In this document: piece after piece, positions 1 through 7,423 of the stretch
Layout of the letters: each line of letters opens with the position of its first letter
Position numbering within the stretch: position 1 is the first letter of the stretch
NCBI GenBank assembly: GCA_030149625.1
Contig: JASLHP010000197.1
Location: 1-11,642, forward strand
Reading direction: 5' to 3'
DNA: 11,642 nucleotides
Source of the DNA: Solirubrobacteraceae bacterium
Lineage (GTDB): Bacteria > Actinomycetota > Thermoleophilia > Solirubrobacterales > Solirubrobacteraceae
Made by a program: the position numbers and the translations under genes
Notes under the pieces: model-generated
What the model saw: only the letters and a program-made list of their open reading frames with translations
Databases searched by the model: none
Told to the model about the DNA's origin: nothing

Positions 1-91
1 GGGCGCATGCGCCCACCCGAGGGGTCGCACATGTGCGACCCCTCGACCGGCTGCATGCAGCCGGTCGCCGGACGGCGCCTGCGCCATCCGG
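1..91. repeat. Phased array of abutting 24-bp palindromes
   Basis: Four consecutive inverted repeats have centres at 7.5, 31.5, 55.5 and 79.5, exactly 24 bp apart. The first is cut by the window edge (perfect over 1-14). The second is perfect over 18-45, the third perfect over 44-67. The fourth spans 68-91 with one mismatched pair (73/86) and a non-pairing centre. The first three are centred on CATG (6-9, 30-33, 54-57); the fourth has CCTG at the same phase (78-81). Arm sequences differ between units, so this is not a simple tandem repeat: what is conserved is self-complementarity, unit size and phase. No T-run follows, so a cluster of intrinsic terminators is not well supported. A protein-binding array, a cluster of RNA hairpins, or a coding repeat of eight codons are all possible. 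Function unknown. Confidence 0.85.
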
Positions 92-334
92 ACCCAGCCG
101 CCTGGCCGTCACGGGCAGCGATCCAGAGGCTCTGAGCCCTGAAGGCAAGAAAGCCAAACGTGGCGCCAGCGAGCATAGCCGCCGCTGTGCACTCGGCGCG
201 CGATAGACGGTCGGCCGGTCACCCGCCGGCATTGTGTGGAGTGCCATCCACCGAGCGAGACGCTGGCCACGAGTGGGCCGCCCTCGCACGGACTGGTAAA
301 CCCAGAGCGGCGCACCCGCCCGCCCGTAGCGCAC
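92..334. other. Intergenic stretch with no gene I can support
   Basis: This lies downstream of the sigma factor gene and right of the palindrome array. The 24-bp phase decays here: the next expected centre at 103.5 is not palindromic. An open frame on the plus strand runs in from the left edge and stops at TGA 133-135, but its composition is not convincing as protein. A short palindrome occurs at 161-168 (TGGCGCCA). I compared the stretch by eye with common riboswitch cores, including c-di-GMP, cobalamin and ydaO-type, and could not match one. No tRNA or clear promoter was seen. Confidence 0.5.
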
Positions 335-1156
335 TCAGTCGTCGAAGGACTCCTCCTGCATCCGCGAGCGCAGGCGCAGCACGGCCTTGGTGTGCATCTG
401 CGAGACGCGCGACTCGGTCACGCCGAGCACCTCGCCGATCTCGCGCAGGGTCAGGTTCTCGTAGTAGTAGAGCGCGATCACGAGCTTCTCGCGCTCCGGC
501 AGCTTGGCGATCGACTCGGCGATGCGGTCCTTGAGGTCGCCGACGTCCAGCGCGCGCGCCGGGTCGGGCGCGCCGGGGTCCTCGATCGTGTCCATCAGCG
601 ACACCTGGTCGCCGCTGGAGTCCGACACGCTCCACAGCTCGTCCAGCGCGACGATCGAGGAGTGCGAGATCGCCAGCAGCGAGTCGTTCAGTTCGTCGAT
701 CGTGATGCCCAGCTCGTCCGCGAGCTCCTGGTCGGTGGGCGCGCGCTGCAGCGTGTGCTCGAGCTTTGCGTTCGCGCGCTCGACTTCGCGCGCCCGTGCG
801 CGCACGCTGCGCGGCACCCAGTCCAGCGAGCGCAACTCATCGATGATCGCGCCCTTGATGCGCATGATCGCGTAGGTCTCGAACTTGATGTCCCGAGAGA
901 GGTCGAAGCGCTCGATCGCCGAGATCAGGCCGACGAGTCCGTAGGAGATCAGATCGGCCTCCTCGACGTGCGGCGGCAGCCCCGCGGCGGTGCGCCCGGC
1001 GACGTACTTGACCAGCGGCGAATACGCGACGACCAGCCGCTCGCGAACGCGCGCGTCGCCTTCGGACTTGTAGCGCCGCCACAGTTCGCGCAGCTCGATC
1101 GGTTTGACGTTCGTCTCCAGGGTTCCATCCCCCCTAGGGGCGGGTGGGCATCTCAA
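335..1156 (-). CDS. whiG/fliA: RNA polymerase sigma factor, FliA/WhiG family
   Basis: An alternative sigma factor of the sigma-28 type that directs core RNA polymerase to a dedicated promoter class: flagellar genes for FliA, sporulation genes for Streptomyces WhiG. The 273 residues cover region 2 (about 40-110, with YSPLVKYVAGR at 45-55 and KFETYAIMRIKGAIIDELR at 91-109), region 3 (about 112-190, starting LDWVPRSVR) and region 4 (about 214-265). The helix-turn-helix of region 4 reads LTLREIGEVLGVTESRVSQ at 235-253. It lies directly after xerC, the order also seen around whiG in other actinobacteria. The start is unusual: the only in-frame choices are TTG at 1156, abutting the xerC TGA, and CTG at 1120. 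The CTG has a G-run (1129-1134) eight bases upstream that would serve as Shine-Dalgarno. Which regulon it controls cannot be told here. Confidence 0.93.
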   Translation of the reverse strand: MRCPPAPRGDGTLETNVKPIELRELWRRYKSEGDARVRERLVVAYSPLVKYVAGRTAAGLPPHVEEADLISYGLVGLISAIERFDLSRDIKFETYAIMRIKGAIIDELRSLDWVPRSVRARAREVERANAKLEHTLQRAPTDQELADELGITIDELNDSLLAISHSSIVALDELWSVSDSSGDQVSLMDTIEDPGAPDPARALDVGDLKDRIAESIAKLPEREKLVIALYYYENLTLREIGEVLGVTESRVSQMHTKAVLRLRSRMQEESFDD

Positions 1157-2188
1157 TCACGCCCGAGGGTGACTGCGCGCATAGGCGCTCCTGAGCCTGG
1201 CGGACTCTACCCGAGTGTATATCTGGGTGCTGGACACGCTCGCGTGCCCCAGGAGCTCCTGGATGCTGCGCAGGTCCGCGCCGCCGTCGAGCAGGTGCGT
1301 GGCGAAGCTGTGGCGCAGCGTGTGCGGCGAAGCGCCCTCGCCGATGCCGACGCGCTTCGTCCACGTGCGCAGGCGCCTGCGCACGTCGCCCGTGCCCAGC
1401 GGCCGGCCACTCTTGCTGAGGAACAGCGCGTCGCGCTCGCCCATCCGCGCCGCCGCGCCGTGCGGCTGGCGCGCCGCCTGCGCGGCGAGCGTCGGGCGCG
1501 CGCGCTCCAGATAGACGACGACGGCCGCCAGCGCCGGCTCGCCGGCCGGCACGAAGCGCGTCTTGCGGCCCTTGCCCTCCACGCGCAACTGCTCGCCGTC
1601 GTAGTCGATGTCGGCGCAGCTCAGCGACACGAGCTCCTCGGCGCGCAGCCCACACGAGTACGCGAGCTCGAACATCGCGCGGTCGCGCAGCTCTAGCGGG
1701 TCGAGCGGGTCGGCCGCGTCGCGGGCCGGGGTCCGGTCCCCGATCGCGTCGAGCAGCCCGCCCGCCTCGTTCGCGCTCAACACGCGCGGCAGGCGCGAGC
1801 CCCGGCGCGGCGTCGAGACGAGGTCCGCCGGATTCTGGGAGATGCGCCCGTGCTCGCGCTGGCTCGCGAACAGCGCACGCAACGCCGCCAGCTTGCGCGC
1901 CGAGGTGCTCGGCGCGACACCCTCGCCACCCGGCGAGCGATCGGACAGGTGGGCGACGTAGCGGCGCACGTCCTTTGGCCCAACCGCGTCGGGGGACAGC
2001 GCGCGGCGGATCGCCCAGCGCGCGAACTGGCCGACGTCGAGCGCGTAGGCGCGGCGCGTGCGCGCGGCGGCGTCGCGGCGACGCAGATCGCCGTCCAGCA
2101 GCGCGTTCGCCTCAGCCCACACGCCGCGCAGGCGCTCGTGCTCCGCGACCGACGTCCCCTCCCGCATCGTCACAGTCATGTCGTGCAC
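1157..2188 (-). CDS. xerC: Tyrosine recombinase, XerC/XerD type
   Basis: A site-specific recombinase expected to resolve chromosome dimers at dif. The 343 residues comprise an N-terminal SAM-like DNA-binding domain (about 30-125) and a C-terminal catalytic domain (about 135-335). All catalytic residues are visible: R182 in SCGLRAEEL, K206 in EGKGRK, H289 and R292 in HTLRHSFATHLL, H315 in LLGHASVSSTQIY, and nucleophile Y324. The start taken is GTG at 2188; ATG codons at 2179 and 2167 are alternatives, and none has a strong Shine-Dalgarno. The stop codon directly abuts the possible TTG start of the sigma factor, so the two genes are probably cotranscribed. It is an ordinary chromosomal Xer rather than a phage integrase, judging by its length, its conserved neighbourhood and the lack of attachment sites or phage genes. 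XerC versus XerD cannot be settled by eye. Confidence 0.93.
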   Translation of the reverse strand: MHDMTVTMREGTSVAEHERLRGVWAEANALLDGDLRRRDAAARTRRAYALDVGQFARWAIRRALSPDAVGPKDVRRYVAHLSDRSPGGEGVAPSTSARKLAALRALFASQREHGRISQNPADLVSTPRRGSRLPRVLSANEAGGLLDAIGDRTPARDAADPLDPLELRDRAMFELAYSCGLRAEELVSLSCADIDYDGEQLRVEGKGRKTRFVPAGEPALAAVVVYLERARPTLAAQAARQPHGAAARMGERDALFLSKSGRPLGTGDVRRRLRTWTKRVGIGEGASPHTLRHSFATHLLDGGADLRSIQELLGHASVSSTQIYTRVESARLRSAYARSHPRA

Positions 2189-2236
2189 TACTTCGCCACG
2201 AGGGATGCTCCGCCTGCCTGAAGTACAGTCACACGC

Positions 2237-3217
2237 GTGAACGTCGATTCACGCGACGCGACCGCGACACGCGTTCCAGCCGGCGAGGCCGCCGCCTACG
2301 GCCCGATCGGACGATCGCCGTGGCTCGGCGTCGACTGGCGCGTGCACCAGCGCTGGCTCGTGATCGACGGCCAGCCCGTCAACACGATCGAGCTCGGTCC
2401 CGAAGCCGCCGCCGCACAGCGGACCGAGAGCCAGCCGCTGGTGTTCGTCCATGGGCTGTCCGGCTGCTGGGCGAACTGGCTCGAGCAGCTGCCCGTGCTC
2501 GCGCGCGAGCACCGCGTGCTCGCGCTCGACCTGCCCGGCTTCGGCTACTCGCCGATGCCGGCCGAGTCGCGTCCTCCCGGGACGCGCATCACGATCTCCG
2601 GCTACGCGCGCCTGCTCGACAGCCTGCTCGGCGAGCTCGGGATCGACGCCGCAGCCGTCGTCGGCAACTCGATGGGCGGCTTCATCGCCGCCGAGCTCGC
2701 GATCGCGTTCCCGCGGCGCGTCGAGCGACTCGTGCTGATCTCCGCCGCCGGCATCTCCACGACCGCCAACCCCTCCGTCGCACGCGCGCTGCCGTCGCTG
2801 CGCCGCCTGGAGGCCGTGCTCGTAGGCGGCGGCGCGTGGCTCGCTTCCAAATCCGACGCCGTCGCGCGCCGCGCGCGTCTGCGCGAGATGCTCCTGTACA
2901 TCGTCGCGCGCCATCCGGGTCGCCTGCCCGCCGCGCTCGCCGCCGAGCAGCTGCGCGGCGCCGGCAAGCCCGGCTTCGTCCAGGCGCTGCAGTCGATCCT
3001 CGACTACGACTTCCGCGAGCGCCTGCCCGAGATCGCGTGCCCGACGCTGATCGTGTGGGGCGACGGCGACCGGCTCATCTCCGTGCGCGACGCCGACGTG
3101 TTCGAGGAGTTGATCCCCGACTCCCGCAAGGTGATCTTCGAGGACACCGGCCACATGGCGATGCTCGAGCGCCCCGCCGCGTTCAACGCCCTGCTCGATG
3201 ACTTCCTCGCGGAGTAG
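2237..3217 (+). CDS. Alpha/beta-fold hydrolase
   Basis: A 326-residue alpha/beta hydrolase with the complete catalytic apparatus. The oxyanion motif HG is at 72-73, followed by W78 and W81. DLPGFGYS is at 98-105. The nucleophile elbow GNSMGG (143-148) carries S145. The acid is D278 (or D276) in WGDGDR, and H306 lies in DTGHMAMLERP. A helical lid probably occupies about 175-255. The substrate is unknown; esterase, lactonase or C-C hydrolase activity are all possible. It is divergent from xerC with only 48 bp between the starts and convergent with ilvD, ending 15 bp from it. The start is GTG at 2237. No Shine-Dalgarno is evident upstream, so the transcript may be leaderless; the next in-frame GTG (codon 36) would remove conserved sequence. 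Confidence 0.9.
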   Translation: MNVDSRDATATRVPAGEAAAYGPIGRSPWLGVDWRVHQRWLVIDGQPVNTIELGPEAAAAQRTESQPLVFVHGLSGCWANWLEQLPVLAREHRVLALDLPGFGYSPMPAESRPPGTRITISGYARLLDSLLGELGIDAAAVVGNSMGGFIAAELAIAFPRRVERLVLISAAGISTTANPSVARALPSLRRLEAVLVGGGAWLASKSDAVARRARLREMLLYIVARHPGRLPAALAAEQLRGAGKPGFVQALQSILDYDFRERLPEIACPTLIVWGDGDRLISVRDADVFEELIPDSRKVIFEDTGHMAMLERPAAFNALLDDFLAE

Positions 3218-3232
3218 TCCCCCAGCGGCTTC

Positions 3233-4924
3233 CTATCGGGTGATCGCGCCCTGGGCGGCGCTGCCGACGAGCTTCGCGTACTTCTGGATCGCCACATCGA
3301 CGTGCTCGTCGGCGCGCGGCGGCTGCCGGTAGGCGGCGACGCGCTCGGCGATCACCTCGTCGGAGAGCGCCACGTCGAGCCGCCCCGTGTCGGCGTCGAT
3401 CGTGATCTCGTCGCCGTCCCGTATCGCCGCGATCGGTCCGCCGCGCACCGCCTCCGGCGCGACGTGGGCGACCATGAAGCCGCGCGTCGCGCCGGAGAAG
3501 CGCCCGTCGGTTATGAGAGCGACCTCTTCGCCGAGCCCCTCCCCCACGATCGCCGCCGTCACCGACAGCATCTCGCGCATTCCGGGACCGCCAGCGGGGC
3601 CCTCGCCGCGGATCACGACGATGTCGCCTGCCTTCAGCTCGTGCGCGAGCACCGCCGTCATCGCCGCCTCCTCGCCGTCGAACACGCGCGCCGGCCCGAG
3701 CGCTTTGCGCCGCTCGTGGCCGGAGAGCTTCACCACGCAGCCTTCGGGCGCGACGTTCCCGCGCAGGATCGCGAAGCCGCCAGTCGCTTTGATCGGGTCG
3801 GACAATGGGCGCACGACCGGCTGGCCGTCCGTCTCCGCCGCCTCGGCCGCGTGCTCGCCGATCGTCCTGCCGGTGACCGTCGGCGCGTCCGCGTTGAGGA
3901 TGCGCGCCTCGTTCAGGCGCGAGAGCACGAGCGGCACGCCGCCGGCTTCATACAGCTCCGTCGCGACGTAGCGCCCGCCCGGCTGCAGCTCGCACAGCAG
4001 CGGCGTGCGCTCTGAGATCGCCTCGAACTCGTCGATCTCCAGCGGCACGCCCATTTCGTACGCGACCGCCAACAGGTGCAGGACGCCGTTGGTGGAGCCG
4101 CCGCTCGTGGCGACCGCCGCGATCGCGTTTTCCAGCGCGGGCTTGGTGATCACGTCGCTCGGTCGCTGGCCGCGGCGCAGCACGTCCATCGCCAGTTCGC
4201 CGCACTGCTTGGCGACCTCGAGCTTGCGCCCGTCCTCGGCGGGGACCATCGCAGTGCCCGCCGGCGAGATTCCGAGCGCCTCGAACGCCATCGCCATCGT
4301 ATTCGCCGTGAACTGCCCGCCGCACGCGCCCGCGCCCGGCGAGGCCGCCTCCTCGAGCTCGTGCAGCTCGTCCTCGGTGATCTTGCCGGCCGCGAACTGC
4401 CCGACCGCCTCGAACACCTGCTGGATCGTGACCTCCGCGCCCCTGTAGTGGCCGGGCTTGATCGAGCCGCCGTAGAGCATCAGCCCGGGGATGTTCAGGC
4501 GCGCGAGCGCCATCACCGTGCCCGGGATCGTCTTGTCGCAACCGCTGATCGTGACCAGCGCGTCGAACGCGTGGGCGGAGGCTACAAGCTCGATCGAGTC
4601 GGCGATCAGCTCGCGTGAGACCAGCGACGCGCGCATGCCCGCGGTGCCCATCGTGATGCCGTCGGAGATCGCGATCGTGTTCAGCTCCATCGGCGTGCCG
4701 CCCGCCGCGCGGATGCCCTCCTTGACCTTCGCCGCGAGCACGCGGTTGTTGAAGTTGCACGGCATCGTCTCGATCCACGAGTGCGCGACGCCGACGATCG
4801 GCTTGGCGAGATCCTCCGCCGAGTAGCCGATCCCGTGCAGGTAGGAGCGCGCGGCCGCGCGCTCCGGCCCCTCGGTGAGGGCGCGGCTGCGGTGCTTGAC
4901 GTCGAAGGAGTCGGGGCTGCTCAC
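3233..4924 (-). CDS. ilvD: Dihydroxy-acid dehydratase
   Basis: Converts 2,3-dihydroxy-isovalerate and 2,3-dihydroxy-3-methylvalerate to the 2-oxo acids, the third common step of isoleucine/valine synthesis (also feeding leucine and pantothenate), in the cytosol (EC 4.2.1.9). The 563 residues match the usual family length. The three iron-sulfur cysteines are C56 in MPCN, C129 in SGCDKT and C201 in [12 protein letters not shown]. Other signatures are [14 protein letters not shown] (85-98), [13 protein letters not shown], and [10 protein letters not shown] near the C-terminus. Three cluster cysteines fit the type that includes the [2Fe-2S] actinobacterial and plant enzymes. The GTG start at 4924 overlaps the stop of the preceding gene by GTGA, implying translational coupling. 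No other branched-chain amino acid genes lie nearby, and I see no attenuator upstream. Confidence 0.97.
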   Translation of the reverse strand: MSSPDSFDVKHRSRALTEGPERAAARSYLHGIGYSAEDLAKPIVGVAHSWIETMPCNFNNRVLAAKVKEGIRAAGGTPMELNTIAISDGITMGTAGMRASLVSRELIADSIELVASAHAFDALVTISGCDKTIPGTVMALARLNIPGLMLYGGSIKPGHYRGAEVTIQQVFEAVGQFAAGKITEDELHELEEAASPGAGACGGQFTANTMAMAFEALGISPAGTAMVPAEDGRKLEVAKQCGELAMDVLRRGQRPSDVITKPALENAIAAVATSGGSTNGVLHLLAVAYEMGVPLEIDEFEAISERTPLLCELQPGGRYVATELYEAGGVPLVLSRLNEARILNADAPTVTGRTIGEHAAEAAETDGQPVVRPLSDPIKATGGFAILRGNVAPEGCVVKLSGHERRKALGPARVFDGEEAAMTAVLAHELKAGDIVVIRGEGPAGGPGMREMLSVTAAIVGEGLGEEVALITDGRFSGATRGFMVAHVAPEAVRGGPIAAIRDGDEITIDADTGRLDVALSDEVIAERVAAYRQPPRADEHVDVAIQKYAKLVGSAAQGAITR

Positions 4925-5565
4925 GCGGCGCGGATGTTATCCGGGTCGCGACCCTGCGACCCGTCGCGCCCGCGAGCATGCAGCGGCTCGCGCGCGAGCT
5001 GCTGCTCCCAGCGGCGCAGGCGCGCGATGTCGCGCCGCACCCGATCCGGGTCCACCTGACGGCCCGGCAGGTGCATGTTCGCCTCGCCCACCAGCCGCCG
5101 CTCGTCGGCGCTCAGCGCCATCCACTTCGCGAGCACGTCGTCGGAGTCCGGCAGCCGCGAGCTGCCGTAGGGCTTTGACTCGTCGGGGAACGCGACGCAG
5201 TACTCGTTGAGCAGCTCGCCCGTCTGCGGCACGTACGCGACGATCGGCTTGTGCGGGTAGATCAGGTAGGCGTAGGAGGCACCCGCTCCGCGCCCGCGCT
5301 CGCCGAGCCCGCCCCAGACGCGTAGGAAGCCGAGATCGCGGTACATCTCCCAGTCGCGCTTGCTCACGCACGAACGCAGCAGTGCCCGCGCGCGCTGCTC
5401 GGCGCGCCGCTCGCGCCCCGGGTCGTAACCCTCCGGGTCTCGCCCACGCCGGTGCGCAGCCCAAAGCTCACGGCCACGCTCGAGCGCGCGCGCGAGCGTC
5501 GGGCGCGCCAGCTCCCACAGCAGCACGACTAGCACGACCGCCGCGGTGCCGAGCGCGAGCCCCAC
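4921..5565 (-). CDS. Membrane-anchored protein of unknown function
   Basis: The 214 residues begin with one hydrophobic segment at about 3-19 ([17 protein letters not shown]), then an Arg-rich linker and a globular region. There is no cleavage site pattern, so it is probably an N-terminal anchor with the rest exposed to the cytosol (positive residues follow the segment). The globular part reads as ARALLRS (59-65), a tyrosine/aromatic strand pair around [20 protein letters not shown] (98-117), EYC at 121-123, [14 protein letters not shown] (138-151) and [17 protein letters not shown] (152-168). The ARALL / YRI-like / C / LP-D-LA / DE / AN order recalls small uncharacterised proteins I have met in other bacteria and phages, but I cannot name a family. 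The GTG start lies 6 bp after the stop of the 87-residue gene, and the stop overlaps ilvD by GTGA, so it is likely part of one operon. Confidence 0.75.
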   Translation of the reverse strand: MGLALGTAAVVLVVLLWELARPTLARALERGRELWAAHRRGRDPEGYDPGRERRAEQRARALLRSCVSKRDWEMYRDLGFLRVWGGLGERGRGAGASYAYLIYPHKPIVAYVPQTGELLNEYCVAFPDESKPYGSSRLPDSDDVLAKWMALSADERRLVGEANMHLPGRQVDPDRVRRDIARLRRWEQQLAREPLHARGRDGSQGRDPDNIRAA

Positions 5566-5571
5566 GAATGG

Positions 5572-5835
5572 CTAGCGCGTCGCCGCTGGTGCGCCGCCCG
5601 CGGCTCGCGGGAAGAAGATCACGCGCTCGGCGTCGCGCGGCACCTCGTCGAAGCTCTTCACGAGCTCCGCCTCACGACGGCCGCTCGGCGCCTCGGTCGG
5701 CACCGCCGCCCACATGCCGGCGTCGAGCTCGCGGCGAAAGGCCTCGATCAGCTCCCGCTCCTGCTCCGGCACCGCCACGTCGCCTTCGGCCAGAACGACC
5801 TCGCCATGACCCGGCTTCATACGCAGCAGCTTCAT
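5572..5835 (-). CDS. Small conserved-looking hypothetical protein (87 aa)
   Basis: A soluble 87-residue protein with no signal peptide or membrane segment. It has a hydrophobic N-terminal strand (MKLLRM), an amphipathic helix rich in Glu/Arg (about 24-38, [16 protein letters not shown]), WAAV at 42-45, and the ending [20 protein letters not shown] at 61-80. A C-terminal FD..P.DAERI...P...GG pattern recalls small uncharacterised actinobacterial and phage-associated proteins; this is memory of a pattern, not a family assignment. The ATG start at 5835 follows the thiD stop by 37 bp and the stop is 6 bp before the next gene, so it sits mid-operon. The reading frame is supported by tight packing between neighbours and high third-position GC. 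Confidence 0.7.
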   Translation of the reverse strand: MKLLRMKPGHGEVVLAEGDVAVPEQERELIEAFRRELDAGMWAAVPTEAPSGRREAELVKSFDEVPRDAERVIFFPRAAGGAPAATR

Positions 5836-5872
5836 CGCTCACCGATTATGGCAAACGCGCGGACGCCGAACG

Positions 5873-6740
5873 TCAGCTTTCGCGCATGCGCTCGATCCGC
5901 AGCACGTCCACGGGCCCGGCGCCCGCGCCGATGTCGCGCAGGCCGCCGCCGACCGCCACCGCGGCCAGCTCGCGCGCGATCCGCGCGGCCTCGAGCGGGG
6001 TGCGCCCGAGCGCGAGCTGGGCCGCGAGCACGGAGGAGTGCGTGCAGCCGGAGCCGTGCGCGGCACCATCGCGGTGGCGCACGCCCACGATCTCCACGAC
6101 CGCGCCGGCGCGATCCACGAACAGGTCGACCGCTCGTACGCGGTGCCCGCCCGTGAGCACCAGCGCCCGCGGGCCCAGCGCGAGCACGACCCGCGCGAGC
6201 CGCTCCGCCTGCGCATCCTCGTCTCGAGCCGGCGCATCCCCGGCCACGGCTCCGCCGGCTCTCTCGCCGGCAGTCGCGGGCGCCTCGCAGCCGGCGAGCG
6301 CGCGCGCCTCCGGCAAGTTCGGCGTCAGCACGCTCGCGCGCGGCAGGATCTCCTCGACGAGCGCGCGTCGTGCGTCGGCGGCGAGCAGCGACGCGCCCGA
6401 CTCGGCCACCATCACCGGGTCCACGACCACCGGCGTGCCAGCCGGCAGCTCGTCGAGCGCGCCCGACCGCGAGCGTGACCTCGGCGGTGCCGAGCATGCC
6501 GACCTTGACCGCGTCGACGCCGATGTCCGACAGCACGGCGCGCACCTGCGCGAGCACGATCTCAGGCGGGATCGGGTGAACGGCGCTGACGCGCACCGTG
6601 TTCTGTGCGGTGATCGCGGTGATCGCGCTCGTGCCGTGCACGCCGCAGCGCGCGAACGCCTTCAGGTCGGCCTGGATGCCAGCGCCGCCGCCCGAGTCCG
6701 AGCCGGCGATCGTGAGCACGGTCGGCGTCGGCGTGCTCAT
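5873..6740 (-). pseudogene. thiD: Hydroxymethylpyrimidine (phosphate) kinase ThiD, frameshifted
   Basis: ThiD phosphorylates HMP and HMP-P in thiamine synthesis. The N-terminal 92 codons (6740-6465) encode [20 protein letters not shown] (10-29), the [14 protein letters not shown] segment and KVGMLG. The remainder is in another frame (6463-5873): [30 protein letters not shown], and [15 protein letters not shown], the family anion-hole region. The two parts join as AV-GALDELP if one G is removed from the GGG run at 6462-6464 (plus-strand ccc). Everything else is intact, giving about 288 residues, so the shift is recent, a sequencing error, or tolerated by slippage. Without correction the first frame runs on to 5832 as low-complexity Arg/Ala/Gly sequence. 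The start ATG has GAGG five bases upstream. Confidence 0.85.
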
Positions 6741-6756
6741 CGCGGCCTCACGCGAA

Positions 6757-6788
6757 CGCGAGCTGCGCGCCTAGGCGCGCAGCTCGCG
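6757..6788. repeat. 32-bp perfect palindrome centred on the thioesterase stop codon
   Basis: A perfect inverted repeat with centre at 6772.5. The core CCTAGG includes the TAG stop of the thioesterase gene (6771-6773), so the left half of the hairpin in mRNA encodes the last residues ELRA and the right half lies in the 30-bp gap before thiD. As RNA it can fold to a stem of about 14 bp with a CUAG loop. No U-run follows. It could act as a tail-less terminator or attenuator, an mRNA-stabilising or processing element, or a protein-binding site between the two genes. Confidence 0.85.
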
Positions 6789-7250
6789 CGGCACGCGAAT
6801 CGAGTAGATCCCCACGGCGGTCACGAGCAGCCTGCCATCCTCGTGGCGAACCTCCGATTTCATGATGCCGACGGTGCGGTTGCGCCGGTCGAGCGTCGTC
6901 CTGCAGACGATCTCCCCCGCCGTCGCCGTCTGGATGTAGTTGATCGAGATCGAGATCGTCGCGATGCGCTCGTTCTCGGCCGTCTGCACCCACAGCGTCG
7001 AGCCCATGCAGTAGTCGACCATCGCGTACGTGGCCACACCCGAGAGCAGCCCACCGCCGTTGATCAGCTCGGGCCTGACGCGCATGCGCACCGTCTGCGG
7101 GTCCTCCCAGCGCAGTCCCATGAAGCTGCTGACGCCGTCGAGCGAGCGCGGCCCACTGTGCTCGGCCTCCCGGCCCCCGACGCCGTCCGCGCTCGACCCC
7201 GGCTGCTCCGTCGCGGCCGCGCCCTCGAAGTCCGTCGCTTCCTCGCTCAT
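6771..7250 (-). CDS. Hotdog-fold thioesterase, PaaI-like
   Basis: A predicted acyl-CoA thioesterase of 159 residues. The hotdog core begins near FMGLRWED (43-50). The central-helix motif [20 protein letters not shown] (64-83) stands where PaaI proteins have HGG...D; the acidic residue would be D79, while the usual His is Asn. The strands [13 protein letters not shown] (97-109) and [23 protein letters not shown] complete the domain. Residues 1-40 are acidic, low-complexity and probably disordered. The start at 7250 lacks a Shine-Dalgarno and lies ten bases downstream of a perfect hairpin (7261-7281). ATG at 7298 is an alternative inside the predicted transcript. It is the first gene behind the leftward promoter at 7324-7352, with thiD next. 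Substrate unknown. Confidence 0.82.
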   Translation of the reverse strand: MSEEATDFEGAAATEQPGSSADGVGGREAEHSGPRSLDGVSSFMGLRWEDPQTVRMRVRPELINGGGLLSGVATYAMVDYCMGSTLWVQTAENERIATISISINYIQTATAGEIVCRTTLDRRNRTVGIMKSEVRHEDGRLLVTAVGIYSIRVPRELRA

Positions 7251-7260
7251 GGCAGAGCAG

Positions 7261-7281
7261 GCTACGCGAGCGACGCGTAGC
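7261..7281 (-). promoter_or_regulatory. Leader hairpin upstream of the thioesterase start
   Basis: A perfect 8-bp inverted repeat (GCTACGCG at 7261-7268 and CGCGTAGC at 7274-7281) has a 5-nt loop. It sits between the leftward promoter and the ATG at 7250, covering the place where a ribosome binding site would be expected. It may affect translation, be a DNA-binding site, or argue that translation begins upstream at 7298. Confidence 0.5.
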
Positions 7282-7314
7282 GCGCCGCTCGCAGCCATCG
7301 GAAAGCTCGCCCGC

Positions 7315-7342
7315 TTGACATTCATCATATTTTCGATATATT
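7315..7342 (+). promoter_or_regulatory. Sigma70-type promoter, rightward, for the small protein gene
   Basis: The -35 box TTGACA (7315-7320) is a perfect consensus and is followed after 16 bp by TATATT (7337-7342). It sits in a sharp AT-rich island within otherwise very GC-rich DNA. The expected transcription start near 7349 would give a leader of roughly 85-90 nt before the ATG at 7437. It is the best housekeeping promoter visible in the window. Confidence 0.8.
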
Positions 7343-7352
7343 TGATGGACAA
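7324..7352 (-). promoter_or_regulatory. Sigma70-type promoter, leftward, for thioesterase/thiD genes
   Basis: On the minus strand TTGTCC (7347-7352) and TATGAT (7324-7329) are separated by 17 bp. The -10 matches consensus at five of six positions and the -35 at its first three. It overlaps almost completely with the rightward promoter, so the two polymerases could not bind at the same time. An imperfect inverted repeat at 7323-7347 (arms CATCA/TGATG, 8 of 12 pairs) spans both and could be an operator. Confidence 0.6.
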
Positions 7353-7423
7353 TATTGGAGGACGCGCCGCTCGCCCCGGTGCTCGCCCTCACGACCCAGC
7401 CTCTCGCAGGCCAACCACCACAC

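Noticed and set aside
1..91. CRISPR array or cluster of intrinsic terminators
   Set aside because: The units have no constant repeat sequence and no spacers, and no T-run follows any hairpin.
120..200. Riboswitch of c-di-GMP type, suggested by AAGGCAAGAAAGCC
   Set aside because: The conserved core and tetraloop/receptor elements do not line up; only a three-pair stem is present.
236..1696. 486-codon open frame on the plus strand opposite the sigma factor and xerC genes
   Set aside because: It is antisense to two genes with complete family motifs, and its Arg/Ala/His-rich translation is typical of a shadow frame in GC-rich DNA.
1157..2188. Phage or integrative-element integrase
   Set aside because: There are no attachment-site repeats, tRNA or phage genes nearby, and the xerC-sigma pairing is a normal chromosomal arrangement in actinobacteria.
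5832..6460. C-terminal continuation of the first thiD frame as a 302-residue protein
   Set aside because: After codon 92 it becomes low-complexity Arg/Ala/Gly sequence, while the neighbouring frame carries the genuine ThiD C-terminal motifs.
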